Counted from the first letter of the stretch, positions 1-6,660 are shown. The stretch: 9,534 nucleotides of DNA from an uncultured Pseudomonadota bacterium (GCA_903890265.1 CAITAM010000402.1:1-9534); one strand, 5' to 3'. Program-made: numbers and translations. The notes: a model not told the origin generated them from the letters alone.

Positions 1-879
1 GACGAAGGTCCGCTGCAGCCACCGATCGCTGCCATCAAAACGCGGCGTGTAGGGACTGCGGCCGTGCACCGCGCGCGCGTTGTCAATGATCAGGAGGTCG
101 CCCGCCTCGAGCGTCACGTGGGCGTGACGGCGCAGCACCGCCTGCCCCAGCAGCGCGAGACTCGCGGTGGCCTCGGGGTCGGTACCGACCATGAGGTCCT
201 CGTCAAAGACCAGGGTCGGGTTCGACCGGTCGCCCGACAGCACCGGCATCGGCGGTCCCAGCACGTTGTCACGGCCGCCGAGGAAGCTCTCGTCGATGCC
301 GATGCGAAAGCGGGGCTGGAACAGCACGTCGACCGCGGCCGGTGGCAGGTCGCCGATGACCTCCTGGATCGAGGCGAGCGTCGTGCTGGCCGCCGCGTCG
401 CCGCGCAGGCACAGGAGCAGCAGGTAGGCCGGCCGGTAAGGGTGGAAGGCGGTCTCCGTGTGGAACATCAGGCGCACCGCCGAGGACGTCGACACCTGGC
501 GGTCGCTCGAGGCCCGGGTCGGAACGATGTTCTGCACCAGCCGCCCGCCAAGCTCCGGGCGGTAGCCCACCGGCTCGCCCAGGAGACTCGCCACCGCGAG
601 CAGGGTGCGCTCGCTCGTGCGGTCCTTGTCAGTGGGGGCGGTCGGCGTGTCCGGCGTGCGCGGCACACGGCCGATTGGCAGGCCGCGAACGAGACCCGCA
701 CCGCTGCGGTGCGAACGGCTGCGAAAGTCGAGTACCGCGTCCCGGACCGCGGCGGGCAGGGCGCTCGCGTGTCGCGTTGCGGCAGCGAGGAACGCCTGGG
801 TGTTGGGGTCACCGTGGACCGCGCCCTCGACCGAAACCGCGGGGCACCGGACGGGCTCTGGCAGGCAGTGCAGGGTCAT
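1..879 (-). CDS. Fe(II)/2-oxoglutarate dioxygenase, clavaminate-synthase-like amino-acid beta-hydroxylase type (partial, C-terminus off the left edge)
   Basis: The minus strand is open from ATG 879 to the left edge, giving 293 residues without a stop. The translation shows the jelly-roll dioxygenase metal triad: H140 and E142 in FHTETAFH, and distal H272 in AVHGRSPYTPRFDG. R286 in DRWLQR lies 14 residues after the distal His, where the 2-oxoglutarate-binding Arg sits in this family. The HGRSP.TPR.DG.DRWLQR signature matches the L-asparagine oxygenase AsnO / L-arginine oxygenase VioC group, which hydroxylates the beta carbon of free amino acids in the cytoplasm; close relatives serve peptide-antibiotic pathways. 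About 30-50 C-terminal residues are probably missing. The start is supported by GAGGAG five bases upstream. The gene diverges from an Lrp/AsnC regulator, which suggests amino-acid-responsive control. The exact substrate cannot be read from the sequence, and a small-molecule or peptide-bound amino acid is possible. Family assignment is secure; substrate is inference. Confidence 0.88.
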   Translation of the reverse strand, partial: MTLHCLPEPVRCPAVSVEGAVHGDPNTQAFLAAATRHASALPAAVRDAVLDFRSRSHRSGAGLVRGLPIGRVPRTPDTPTAPTDKDRTSERTLLAVASLLGEPVGYRPELGGRLVQNIVPTRASSDRQVSTSSAVRLMFHTETAFHPYRPAYLLLLCLRGDAAASTTLASIQEVIGDLPPAAVDVLFQPRFRIGIDESFLGGRDNVLGPPMPVLSGDRSNPTLVFDEDLMVGTDPEATASLALLGQAVLRRHAHVTLEAGDLLIIDNARAVHGRSPYTPRFDGSDRWLQRTFV

Positions 880-884
880 GGCCG

Positions 885-890
885 CTCCTC
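885..890 (-). promoter_or_regulatory. Ribosome-binding site of the dioxygenase gene
   Basis: GAGGAG on the minus strand lies five bases before ATG 879. It is a strong Shine-Dalgarno match and fixes the start of the left-edge dioxygenase. Confidence 0.75.
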
Positions 891-902
891 GGGACAACAA
901 CG

Positions 903-931
903 ATCACACCAACTACGGGTAAGCCGTTGAA
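903..931 (-). promoter_or_regulatory. Possible sigma-70 promoter of the dioxygenase gene
   Basis: On the minus strand, TTCAAC (926-931) and TGTGAT (903-908) are separated by exactly 17 bases. They match the -35 consensus at 3/6 and the -10 consensus at 4/6. The predicted start of transcription near 896 leaves a short leader containing the GAGGAG ribosome-binding site. This is a weak match and could be chance. Confidence 0.3.
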
Positions 932-946
932 TTGTCGGGCGGGCGC

Positions 947-1016
947 TGACGACATTCATCCGCCAATCCGGCGAGCAAACCGGCTAAACTCGTCAGATCG
1001 CCAACTAAGTTCGTCA
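947..1016. promoter_or_regulatory. Candidate operator region: three TCGTCA elements in the divergent gap
   Basis: TCGTCA occurs at 990-995 and 1011-1016, 21 bases apart, and in inverted form (TGACGA) at 947-952, 43 bases before the first copy. The two direct copies extend to a 12-base imperfect repeat, TAARYTCGTCAR (985-996 and 1006-1017), with only transitions differing. Spacings near two and four helical turns place the copies on one DNA face, as expected for cooperative binding by an oligomeric Lrp/AsnC-type regulator. The last copy lies immediately before the regulator's start, which would suit autoregulation. No binding data are available, and the assignment to this regulator is inference. 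Confidence 0.4.
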
Positions 1017-1023
1017 ACTCTCC

Positions 1024-1506
1024 ATGTCCGACCTGCCCGATGCCCTCGACCGGCGCCTGATAGTCCTGCTGCAGGCGAATGCCCGGTTGCCGACCGCGAC
1101 GCTGGCGAAACGACTCGGCGTGCCGCGCACCACCGTCGCCAGTCGGTTGCAGCGGCTCGAGCGCTCCGGGGTCATTCAGGGCTACGGCGTGCGGCTCGGC
1201 GGCGGCACGGCGGACAGCCGCATCAAGTCCGTCTGTGCGCTGCAGGTGGCGCCGAACGCCGGGCCCGCCGTGATCCGCCGGCTCGCCGAGATCCCGGAGA
1301 TCGAGCAGCTGCTCGCGGTCAGCGGCACGTGGGACTACCTGGCGACGATCGTGGTGCAACAGATCGCGCAGCTCGATCCGGTGCTCGATGCGATCGGTGC
1401 CATCGACGGCGTGCGCCAGACCACCTCGGCGCTGCTGCTGGCCACGAAGTTTGACCGGACCACGCCGTTGCCCGTGCCGTTGCCCGCGCCGTCGTCCTCG
1501 TCGTGA
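1024..1506 (+). CDS. Lrp/AsnC-family transcriptional regulator
   Basis: This 160-residue protein has the standard Lrp/AsnC plan. It opens with LDRRLIVLLQANARLPTATL and a helix-turn-helix at about residues 22-45 (ATLAKRLGVPRTTVASRLQRLE), then GVIQGYGVRL, the link into the RAM ligand-binding and oligomerisation domain (about 67-143). The RAM domain carries the typical SGTWDY turn, with G101 and D104. Members bind DNA as dimers to octamers and usually respond to amino acids. The gene is divergent from an amino-acid-hydroxylase-like dioxygenase, so it probably controls that gene and itself. No Shine-Dalgarno is visible before ATG 1024, so translation may be leaderless or weak. The C-terminus ends in an unusual Pro/Leu/Ser tail (about 146-160) encoded partly by a 12-base-period repeat. 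Effector unknown; family assignment is firm. Confidence 0.92.
   Translation: MSDLPDALDRRLIVLLQANARLPTATLAKRLGVPRTTVASRLQRLERSGVIQGYGVRLGGGTADSRIKSVCALQVAPNAGPAVIRRLAEIPEIEQLLAVSGTWDYLATIVVQQIAQLDPVLDAIGAIDGVRQTTSALLLATKFDRTTPLPVPLPAPSSSS
1464..1486 (+). repeat. Short tandem repeat coding the regulator's proline-rich tail
   Basis: GCCGTTGCCCG occurs at 1464-1474 and 1476-1486, a 12-base period inside the 3' end of the Lrp-like gene. It encodes the PLPVPLPAP stretch just before the terminal serines. The in-frame unit suggests slippage expansion of the tail. Confidence 0.6.
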
Positions 1507-1740
1507 CACGGCGCGTGCCGGGGCTGCAGCCGGATCGCCCCAACAGCATGCTTCAGCGCAGCATGGCGGTCCGTGGTTTCTTTGCAGGCCCGCGCTAAAC
1601 TACGTACGCTATCCGGCGCGTCGCGTGTTGCAAAAAAGTAACGGTGACGCGCGAGTCGGAGGTGCGCACAGGACCATCGGTTCACGGTGCGTGCCGTGGG
1701 GAAGCCGGGCGCGTCCGGCCGACATTGCAATTTCACTGAG

Positions 1741-1762
1741 CGCGGGTACCCACGCGGGTACC
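1741..1762 (+). repeat. 12-bp-period tandem repeat with hairpin potential upstream of the receptor start
   Basis: CGCGGGTACC occurs at 1741-1750 and 1753-1762. Because GGTACC is self-complementary, 1745-1750 can pair with 1757-1762 around a six-base loop. This structure would sit about 20 bases before the GGGAGA ribosome-binding site. A regulatory role is possible but unproven. Confidence 0.5.
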
Positions 1763-1782
1763 GGCGTAGCCGTCAATCGATC

Positions 1783-1788
1783 GGGAGA
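1783..1788 (+). promoter_or_regulatory. Ribosome-binding site deciding the receptor start
   Basis: GGGAGA ends seven bases before ATG 1796 and only four before the in-frame TTG at 1793. The spacing favours ATG 1796 as the start. Confidence 0.65.
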
Positions 1789-1795
1789 CTAGTTG

Positions 1796-4492
1796 ATGAA
1801 GTCCAAGCTGTCGTTTCTTATCGCCGTGGCCCTCGGTACCGTGTCCGCCGATCGCGTCGCGAGTGCCCAGACCGCGCCGGCCGCCAGCGATACGCTCGAT
1901 GAGATCGTCGTGACCGCGCAGCGGCGCTCGGAATCGATGCAGAACGTGCCGATTTCGATGCAGGCCTTCACGGCGAAATCGCTGGCCGAGCTCAACGTCG
2001 CCACGTTTGACGACTACATCAAGTACCTGCCGAACGTGACCACCGCGAACAACGGTCCCGGGCAGAGCGAGATTTTCATGCGCGGCCTGAGCGCCGGCGC
2101 GCAGCCTAGCCAGGGCGGCGGCTCGACCGCGGCGTTCCCGAACGTCGCGCTCTACCTCGACAACCAGTCCGGCGCACTCCCGGGCCGCAACCTCGACGTG
2201 TACGCGGCGGACCTCGAGCGCATCGAGGTGCTGGAAGGCCCGCAGGGCACGCTGTTCGGCTCCGGCGCGCAGGCCGGCGTGATCCGCTACATCACGAACC
2301 AGCCGAAGATCAATGTCACCGAAGGCAACGTGAAGGCGGGCTACGGCGTCACGGCCCACGGCGACCCGAATGCCGACCTCACGGCGGTGCTGAACCTGCC
2401 GCTCATCGATGACAAGCTCGCGGTACGCGCGGTGATCTACAGCGATTCGCGCGGCGGCTACATCGACAACGTGCCGGCGACCTTCACGCGCAAGAACACG
2501 GATATTGGCATCGGGTCCTACGGCTACGGCAACTACCCGTGCCCGGCTGGCGTCAGCACGCCGAGCGGGAAGTGCGTGCCGCCGGACAGCGTGCAGATCA
2601 ACAACAACAGTCTGGTGGCGAGGGCCATCAACCCCGTTACCTACAAGGGCATGCGCGTCGGCCTGAAGTACCAGATCAATGACGACTGGGATGCGCTGAT
2701 CTCGCAGTCGTACCAGACGCTCGACTCGGACGGCGTGTTCTACCAGCAGCCGAACGCCTCGGACGGCGCGCCGCTGAACCCGCTCGAGGTGACGGTGTTC
2801 AACCCGTCCCACAACAATGACAAGTTCGAGAACACCGCGTGGACGTTGAACGGCAAGCTCGGTGACCTGAAGGCGGTCTACACCGGCGGCTACCTCGTGC
2901 GCAACGTCGACCAGGTGCAGGACTACACGAACTACGCGCGCGGCGCGTACGCGTCCTACTACCAGTGCGTCGGCCCGACCTCGGGCTCGCCGGGCGTGGC
3001 GTCCAAGTGCTATTCGCCGAGCGCCGTGTGGCGGACGTCGGAGAAGAACGAGCACCTGCAGAACGAGTTCCGCCTGAGCACGCCGGACGACTGGCGCCTG
3101 CGCGGTATCGTCGGCCTGTTCCTCGAGGACAACAAGGTCTATGACCAGACCGCCTGGACCTATCGCACGGTACCGAGCTGCACCTCGACGCTGTCGGTCG
3201 GCTGCTTTACCAACATCGGCACGGTTCCGGGCACGACCACCGTCAATCCGGGCGTCAAGGACGACAACACGGCCTTCTACCAGGATGGCGTGCGCGAGAC
3301 GAAGCAGACGGCGGTCTTCGCCTCGCTCGACTTCGACATCATCCCGAAGGTCCTGACCGTCACGGCGGGTACCCGCTACTTCAAGTTCGACAACTCGTTC
3401 AAGGGCAGCGTGACGGGCAGCTTCTACTGCTACGAGGCCGGCGTTCAGCCGACCGGCTGCCACGTGCAGAAGACGGACATTCCGGCCGGCACGCCGTACC
3501 CGGGGTCGACCTATTACTCGGCCTACAATCTCGACGCGGCCGGGCTCTCCAACTCCGAGAGCGGATTCAAGAGCCGCGTCAACGTGACCTGGCACGTGAC
3601 GCCCGACGCGATGGTCTACTACACGTACTCGCAGGGCTTCCGGCCGGGCAGCTTCAACCAGTCCGGTGGCACGCTGCACATTCCGGGCCCCGACGGCCAG
3701 CCGCAGTACGCCAACCATTCGTCGTACGTGTCGGACGACCTCACCAACAACGAGCTCGGCTGGAAGACGGAACTCCTCAACCACCGCCTGCAGTGGAACG
3801 GCGCGATCTACCAGGAAAACTGGGACAACGTGCAGACGGCGGTCTTCCAGCCGACGCTGCTCGGCAACGTGTTCGCCAACGTCAACGGCCAGAACTTCCG
3901 CGTCCGTGGTCTTGAGACCTCGGTCGTCTGGCGCGTGATGGCAGGACTCACGGCCCAGGGCTCGGCGTCGTGGAACCGCAGCGAGCAGACGAACTCGCCG
4001 GGTCTGGTCGACAACGTCCCCGGCAGCGTCAACTTCGGCAAGACCATCACCCAGAACTGCACGAGCTCGGCGCCGCTCACCTGTACGCCGATCAGCACCG
4101 GCATCTTCGGGCCCATCGGCTCGCCGACCGCCAACGCGCCGCCGCTGCAGTTCAGCCTCCGCGTGCGCTACGAGTGGAGCGTCGGGGACTACAGCCCGTT
4201 CGTCCAGGCCGGTGCGACGCACACCGGGCACTCGTTCACGCAGGCCGGTTCCAACCCGTCGGTCCTCCCGGGCGACACCATCTCGACCTCGCGCGCGCGG
4301 TTCGAGAACCCGGCGTACTCCTCGTACGACGCGACGCTGGGCGTGATGAAGGGTCCGTGGGTGGTGAGCCTCGTCGGCCAGAACCTGTCGAACTCGAACG
4401 CCTCGACCTACACCAGCACCGATCAGTTCATCGTGCAGCAGACCCCGCTTCGCCCGCGGGTGATCAGCGGCAACTTCTCGTACAAGTTCTGA
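1796..4492 (+). CDS. TonB-dependent outer-membrane receptor with five cysteine pairs
   Basis: This 898-residue protein is a complete TonB-dependent receptor. It has a signal peptide (about 1-24, cut after ASA), a TonB box (DEIVVTAQ, 35-42), a plug domain with IFMRGL and RIEVLEGPQGTLFGSGAQAG, and a long 22-strand-type barrel ending in the outer-membrane signature ISGNFSYKF with a terminal Phe. It would import a large or scarce ligand across the outer membrane using TonB/ExbBD energy. The plug resembles the iron-complex/catecholate receptor group abundant in sphingomonads and Steroidobacter-like bacteria, but the ligand cannot be assigned. All ten cysteines lie in five close pairs (249/260, 391/405, 462/470, 545/555, 755/763), probably loop disulfides. 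ATG 1796 is preferred over TTG 1793 by ribosome-binding-site spacing. A hairpin and then a TPR-sulfotransferase gene follow on the same strand. Confidence 0.95.
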   Translation: MKSKLSFLIAVALGTVSADRVASAQTAPAASDTLDEIVVTAQRRSESMQNVPISMQAFTAKSLAELNVATFDDYIKYLPNVTTANNGPGQSEIFMRGLSAGAQPSQGGGSTAAFPNVALYLDNQSGALPGRNLDVYAADLERIEVLEGPQGTLFGSGAQAGVIRYITNQPKINVTEGNVKAGYGVTAHGDPNADLTAVLNLPLIDDKLAVRAVIYSDSRGGYIDNVPATFTRKNTDIGIGSYGYGNYPCPAGVSTPSGKCVPPDSVQINNNSLVARAINPVTYKGMRVGLKYQINDDWDALISQSYQTLDSDGVFYQQPNASDGAPLNPLEVTVFNPSHNNDKFENTAWTLNGKLGDLKAVYTGGYLVRNVDQVQDYTNYARGAYASYYQCVGPTSGSPGVASKCYSPSAVWRTSEKNEHLQNEFRLSTPDDWRLRGIVGLFLEDNKVYDQTAWTYRTVPSCTSTLSVGCFTNIGTVPGTTTVNPGVKDDNTAFYQDGVRETKQTAVFASLDFDIIPKVLTVTAGTRYFKFDNSFKGSVTGSFYCYEAGVQPTGCHVQKTDIPAGTPYPGSTYYSAYNLDAAGLSNSESGFKSRVNVTWHVTPDAMVYYTYSQGFRPGSFNQSGGTLHIPGPDGQPQYANHSSYVSDDLTNNELGWKTELLNHRLQWNGAIYQENWDNVQTAVFQPTLLGNVFANVNGQNFRVRGLETSVVWRVMAGLTAQGSASWNRSEQTNSPGLVDNVPGSVNFGKTITQNCTSSAPLTCTPISTGIFGPIGSPTANAPPLQFSLRVRYEWSVGDYSPFVQAGATHTGHSFTQAGSNPSVLPGDTISTSRARFENPAYSSYDATLGVMKGPWVVSLVGQNLSNSNASTYTSTDQFIVQQTPLRPRVISGNFSYKF

Positions 4493-4500
4493 TGCCGCAG

Positions 4501-4530
4501 CCACGGCAGCCCTTCCGGGGGCTGCCGTGG
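4501..4530 (+). terminator. Strong hairpin after the receptor gene (terminator or attenuator without a U-tract)
   Basis: CCACGGCAGCCC (4501-4512) pairs perfectly with 4519-4530 around a six-base loop, nine bases after the receptor stop codon. The 12-bp GC-rich stem is the best in the window. No T-run follows it on the plus strand, so it is not a classical intrinsic terminator. It may stabilise the receptor mRNA 3' end, or partly attenuate read-through into the sulfotransferase gene. A shorter inverted repeat (CCGAC/GTCGG, 4531-4546) follows immediately. Confidence 0.55.
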
Positions 4531-4622
4531 CCGACGGTCCGGTCGGCCCGCGGCGCGGACCCGCGCAACGCCCGCGCTGCGCGCCGCCCGGAGGCTGTCC
4601 GGCAGATCCCGTGGCTGCGCCG

Positions 4623-6635
4623 ATGACAGACAGCCCATCCGCCATCACCGACGGCTCCGCCCGGAACGAGCTCGCCCGCTGTCGCGCGGCCCTCGAGGGC
4701 GGTGAACTCGCGGCCGCGCTCGCCGCCTGCGACCGGCTGCTGGCGTCGGGCGCCGAGGAACGCGAGGCGCTCTACCTTCGGGCCGTCACCCTGCGCTACC
4801 TCGGACGCCTGCCTGAGGCGCTCGCGACCTTGAGTCGTCTCGAGGGCCTTTACCCGACCTTCGCCCGCCTGTACCAGGAGCGGGGGCACTGCGGGATCGC
4901 GCTGCGCGATGCGTCGCTTGCCATCGAGTCCTTCGGTCGTGCCGTCAACCTCAACCCGGCCCTGGTCGCGAGCTGGCAGAAGCTCGAGGCCGTCCACCGC
5001 CTCGTGGGCGATACCGCGAATGCCGCCCTCGCGGCCGCGCACGTGCGAACGCTCGGCGCCATGGCACCCGCCGTCGTGACGGCCTGCGCGCTCTACTACG
5101 ACGGTGACGTCGATGCGGCAGAGGACGGCATCCGTGCGTACCTGCTGACGCGGCCGACCGATGTCGAGGGCATGCGTCTCCTCGCCCGGATCGCTGCCGG
5201 GCGTGACGCGCTGGAGGATGCGGATTTTCTCTACGAGACGGTTCTTGAGCTCGCGCCGGACTACGAGGCGGCCCGGTACGAGTACACGTCCGTGCTGATG
5301 CGGCGCCATCGCTACGCCGAGGCAACGGCCGAGATCGGCCGCCTGCGTGCCGTGGACCCCGCGAACCGTGCCTACCGGATTGCCGAGGCCACCGCCGCCG
5401 CGGGCGCGGGCGATCACGCGCGCGCCCTGCACCTCTACCGGGAGCTTCGCGCTGACATGCCGCGCAATGCCGAGCTGCTGCTGTCGATCGCCCACTCGGA
5501 GAAAACGCTAGGCCGCCGGGCCGAGGCCATTGGCAGCTACCGCGAGGCGGCGGCGCTGCGCCCGGATTTCGGCGACGCCTACTGGAGTCTCGCCAATCTC
5601 AAGACCTACCGCTCTACCGATGCCGAGCTCGCGACCATGGAGGCGCAGTTCGCCGCCGCCGGGACCGGGACGGTCGATCGCTATCACCTGGCCTTCGCGC
5701 TCGGCAAGGCGTTTGAGGACCGTGGCGACTATCGCGCGTCGTTCGACTACTACCGCCGCGGTAATGCGCTCAAGCGCGCCGAAATCCGCTACGACGTCGG
5801 CGTGCCCGAGGACATCGCCCGGCGCCAGCAGGCGCTGTGCGACGAGCGGTTTTTCGCCGACCGGCAGGGATTTGGCTGCCCGGACCCGGATCCGATCTTC
5901 ATCGTCGGCCTGCCGCGTGCCGGATCGACCCTGCTGGAGCAGATCCTCGCCTCACACTCTTTGGTCGAGGGCACGATGGAGCTCGCCGACATTCCGCTCG
6001 CGGTGTCCGGGCTCGATCGCCGCGGACGGCGGACGGACGGTGCCCGCTACCCGGAGGTGCTCGCGCACCTGTCGGCAGAGGAGTGCCGGCGACTCGGGGA
6101 GAAATACCTCGCCTCGACCCGGATCTACCGCACCGGCAAGCCGTTCTTCATCGACAAGATGCCGAACAACTTCCGCCACATTGCGCTCATCCACCTGATG
6201 CTGCCGAACGCCAGGATCATCGACGCGCGACGCGAGCCCATGGCGTGCTGCTTCGGGATCTTCAAGCAGCTCTTTGCTGCCGGGCAGGAGTTCAGCTACA
6301 GCTTCGATGACATCGCCTGCTACTACGCCCTGTACCGTCGACTCATGGACCACTGGGACCGGGTGCTGCCGGGACGCGTGCTGCGCGTCGAGCACGAATC
6401 GGTGGTGGCGGACCTCGAGGGCAGCGTCCGCCGGCTGCTCGCGTTCTGCGGCCTGCCGTTCGAAGCGGCGTGTCTTGAGTTTCACAAGACCTCCCGCAGC
6501 GTGCGCACGGCAAGCTCCGAGCAGGTCAGGCAACCCCTCTACCGGGAGGGTCTCACGCAGTGGCAGCACTTCGCGCCATCGCTGACGCCTCTGAAGGACG
6601 CCCTGGTTGCCCACGGCGTGCTGCCGGCCGCGTGA
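4623..6635 (+). CDS. TPR-containing sulfotransferase family protein
   Basis: From ATG 4623 this is 670 residues with no signal peptide or membrane span, so it is cytoplasmic. Residues about 15-390 are helical TPR-type repeats, clearest in the stretch ending AEAIGSYREAAALRPDFGDAYWSLANLK, followed by the usual linker DRYHLAFALGKAFEDRGDY. Residues about 422-660 are a PAPS-dependent sulfotransferase domain. It has the 5'-phosphosulfate loop IFIVGLPRAGSTLLEQ (425-440), a likely catalytic Glu in EGTMELADIP (E453), IDKMPNNFRH, and the 3'-phosphate region starting ARREP (R537). The R-x7-S motif reads R537-x7-G545, losing the usual Ser. The C-terminal HKTSRSVRTASSEQVRQPLY is typical of the family. An upstream GTG (4527) would add 32 low-complexity residues overlapping the hairpin and was rejected. 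No clear ribosome-binding site precedes ATG, so GTG 4611 remains possible. Same strand as the TonB receptor; the substrate (peptide, sugar or small molecule) is unknown. Confidence 0.9.
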   Translation: MTDSPSAITDGSARNELARCRAALEGGELAAALAACDRLLASGAEEREALYLRAVTLRYLGRLPEALATLSRLEGLYPTFARLYQERGHCGIALRDASLAIESFGRAVNLNPALVASWQKLEAVHRLVGDTANAALAAAHVRTLGAMAPAVVTACALYYDGDVDAAEDGIRAYLLTRPTDVEGMRLLARIAAGRDALEDADFLYETVLELAPDYEAARYEYTSVLMRRHRYAEATAEIGRLRAVDPANRAYRIAEATAAAGAGDHARALHLYRELRADMPRNAELLLSIAHSEKTLGRRAEAIGSYREAAALRPDFGDAYWSLANLKTYRSTDAELATMEAQFAAAGTGTVDRYHLAFALGKAFEDRGDYRASFDYYRRGNALKRAEIRYDVGVPEDIARRQQALCDERFFADRQGFGCPDPDPIFIVGLPRAGSTLLEQILASHSLVEGTMELADIPLAVSGLDRRGRRTDGARYPEVLAHLSAEECRRLGEKYLASTRIYRTGKPFFIDKMPNNFRHIALIHLMLPNARIIDARREPMACCFGIFKQLFAAGQEFSYSFDDIACYYALYRRLMDHWDRVLPGRVLRVEHESVVADLEGSVRRLLAFCGLPFEAACLEFHKTSRSVRTASSEQVRQPLYREGLTQWQHFAPSLTPLKDALVAHGVLPAA

Positions 6636-6646
6636 TGCCGGGCGCC

Positions 6647-6660
6647 GGCCCGTGCGGGCC
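6647..6660. terminator. Small GC hairpin between convergent genes
   Basis: GGCCC (6647-6651) pairs with GGGCC (6656-6660) around GTGC in the 45-bp gap between the sulfotransferase and permease stop codons. Its place suggests a shared bidirectional stop signal. The stem is short and has no T-run on either side, so support is weak. Confidence 0.3.

Larger units (their letters stand above)
1507..1795. other. 289-bp non-coding leader region before the TonB receptor gene
   Basis: No gene is supported here; open frames across it lack plausible starts and family resemblance. It must hold the receptor's promoter unless transcription reads through from the regulator gene. I could not place a convincing -35/-10 pair. 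The best candidate is TTGCAG, 17 bases, TACGCT around 1590-1612, which is weak. Small inverted repeats are present: CATGCT/AGCATG (1547-1552 and 1560-1565, loop 7) and CACGG/CCGTG (1683-1687 and 1694-1698). A 12-base tandem repeat lies close to the ribosome-binding site. No known riboswitch was recognised. Confidence 0.55.

Noticed and set aside
675..1454. Plus-strand open frame spanning the dioxygenase start, the divergent gap and most of the regulator gene
   Set aside because: It crosses two well-supported genes in other frames and shows no domain; it is a high-GC chance frame.
1793..1795. TTG as start of the TonB receptor
   Set aside because: The ATG immediately after it has better ribosome-binding-site spacing (seven versus four bases) and gives the same signal peptide.
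1507..1795. Riboswitch or small RNA in the receptor leader
   Set aside because: Only short, scattered inverted repeats are present. I saw no conserved cobalamin, thiamine or other aptamer core, so no such call is supported.
4527..4622. N-terminal extension of the sulfotransferase from GTG 4527
   Set aside because: It would begin inside the hairpin arm and add 32 Pro/Arg/Gly-rich residues not seen in the family. ATG 4623 begins a normal N-terminus.
1733..4648. A 971-codon open frame antisense to the TonB receptor gene
   Set aside because: It is exactly codon-aligned with the receptor gene on the other strand. Such frames stay open whenever the real gene avoids TTA, CTA and TCA codons, as in high-GC genomes. 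The translation is Arg/Val/Asp-rich with no recognisable domain.
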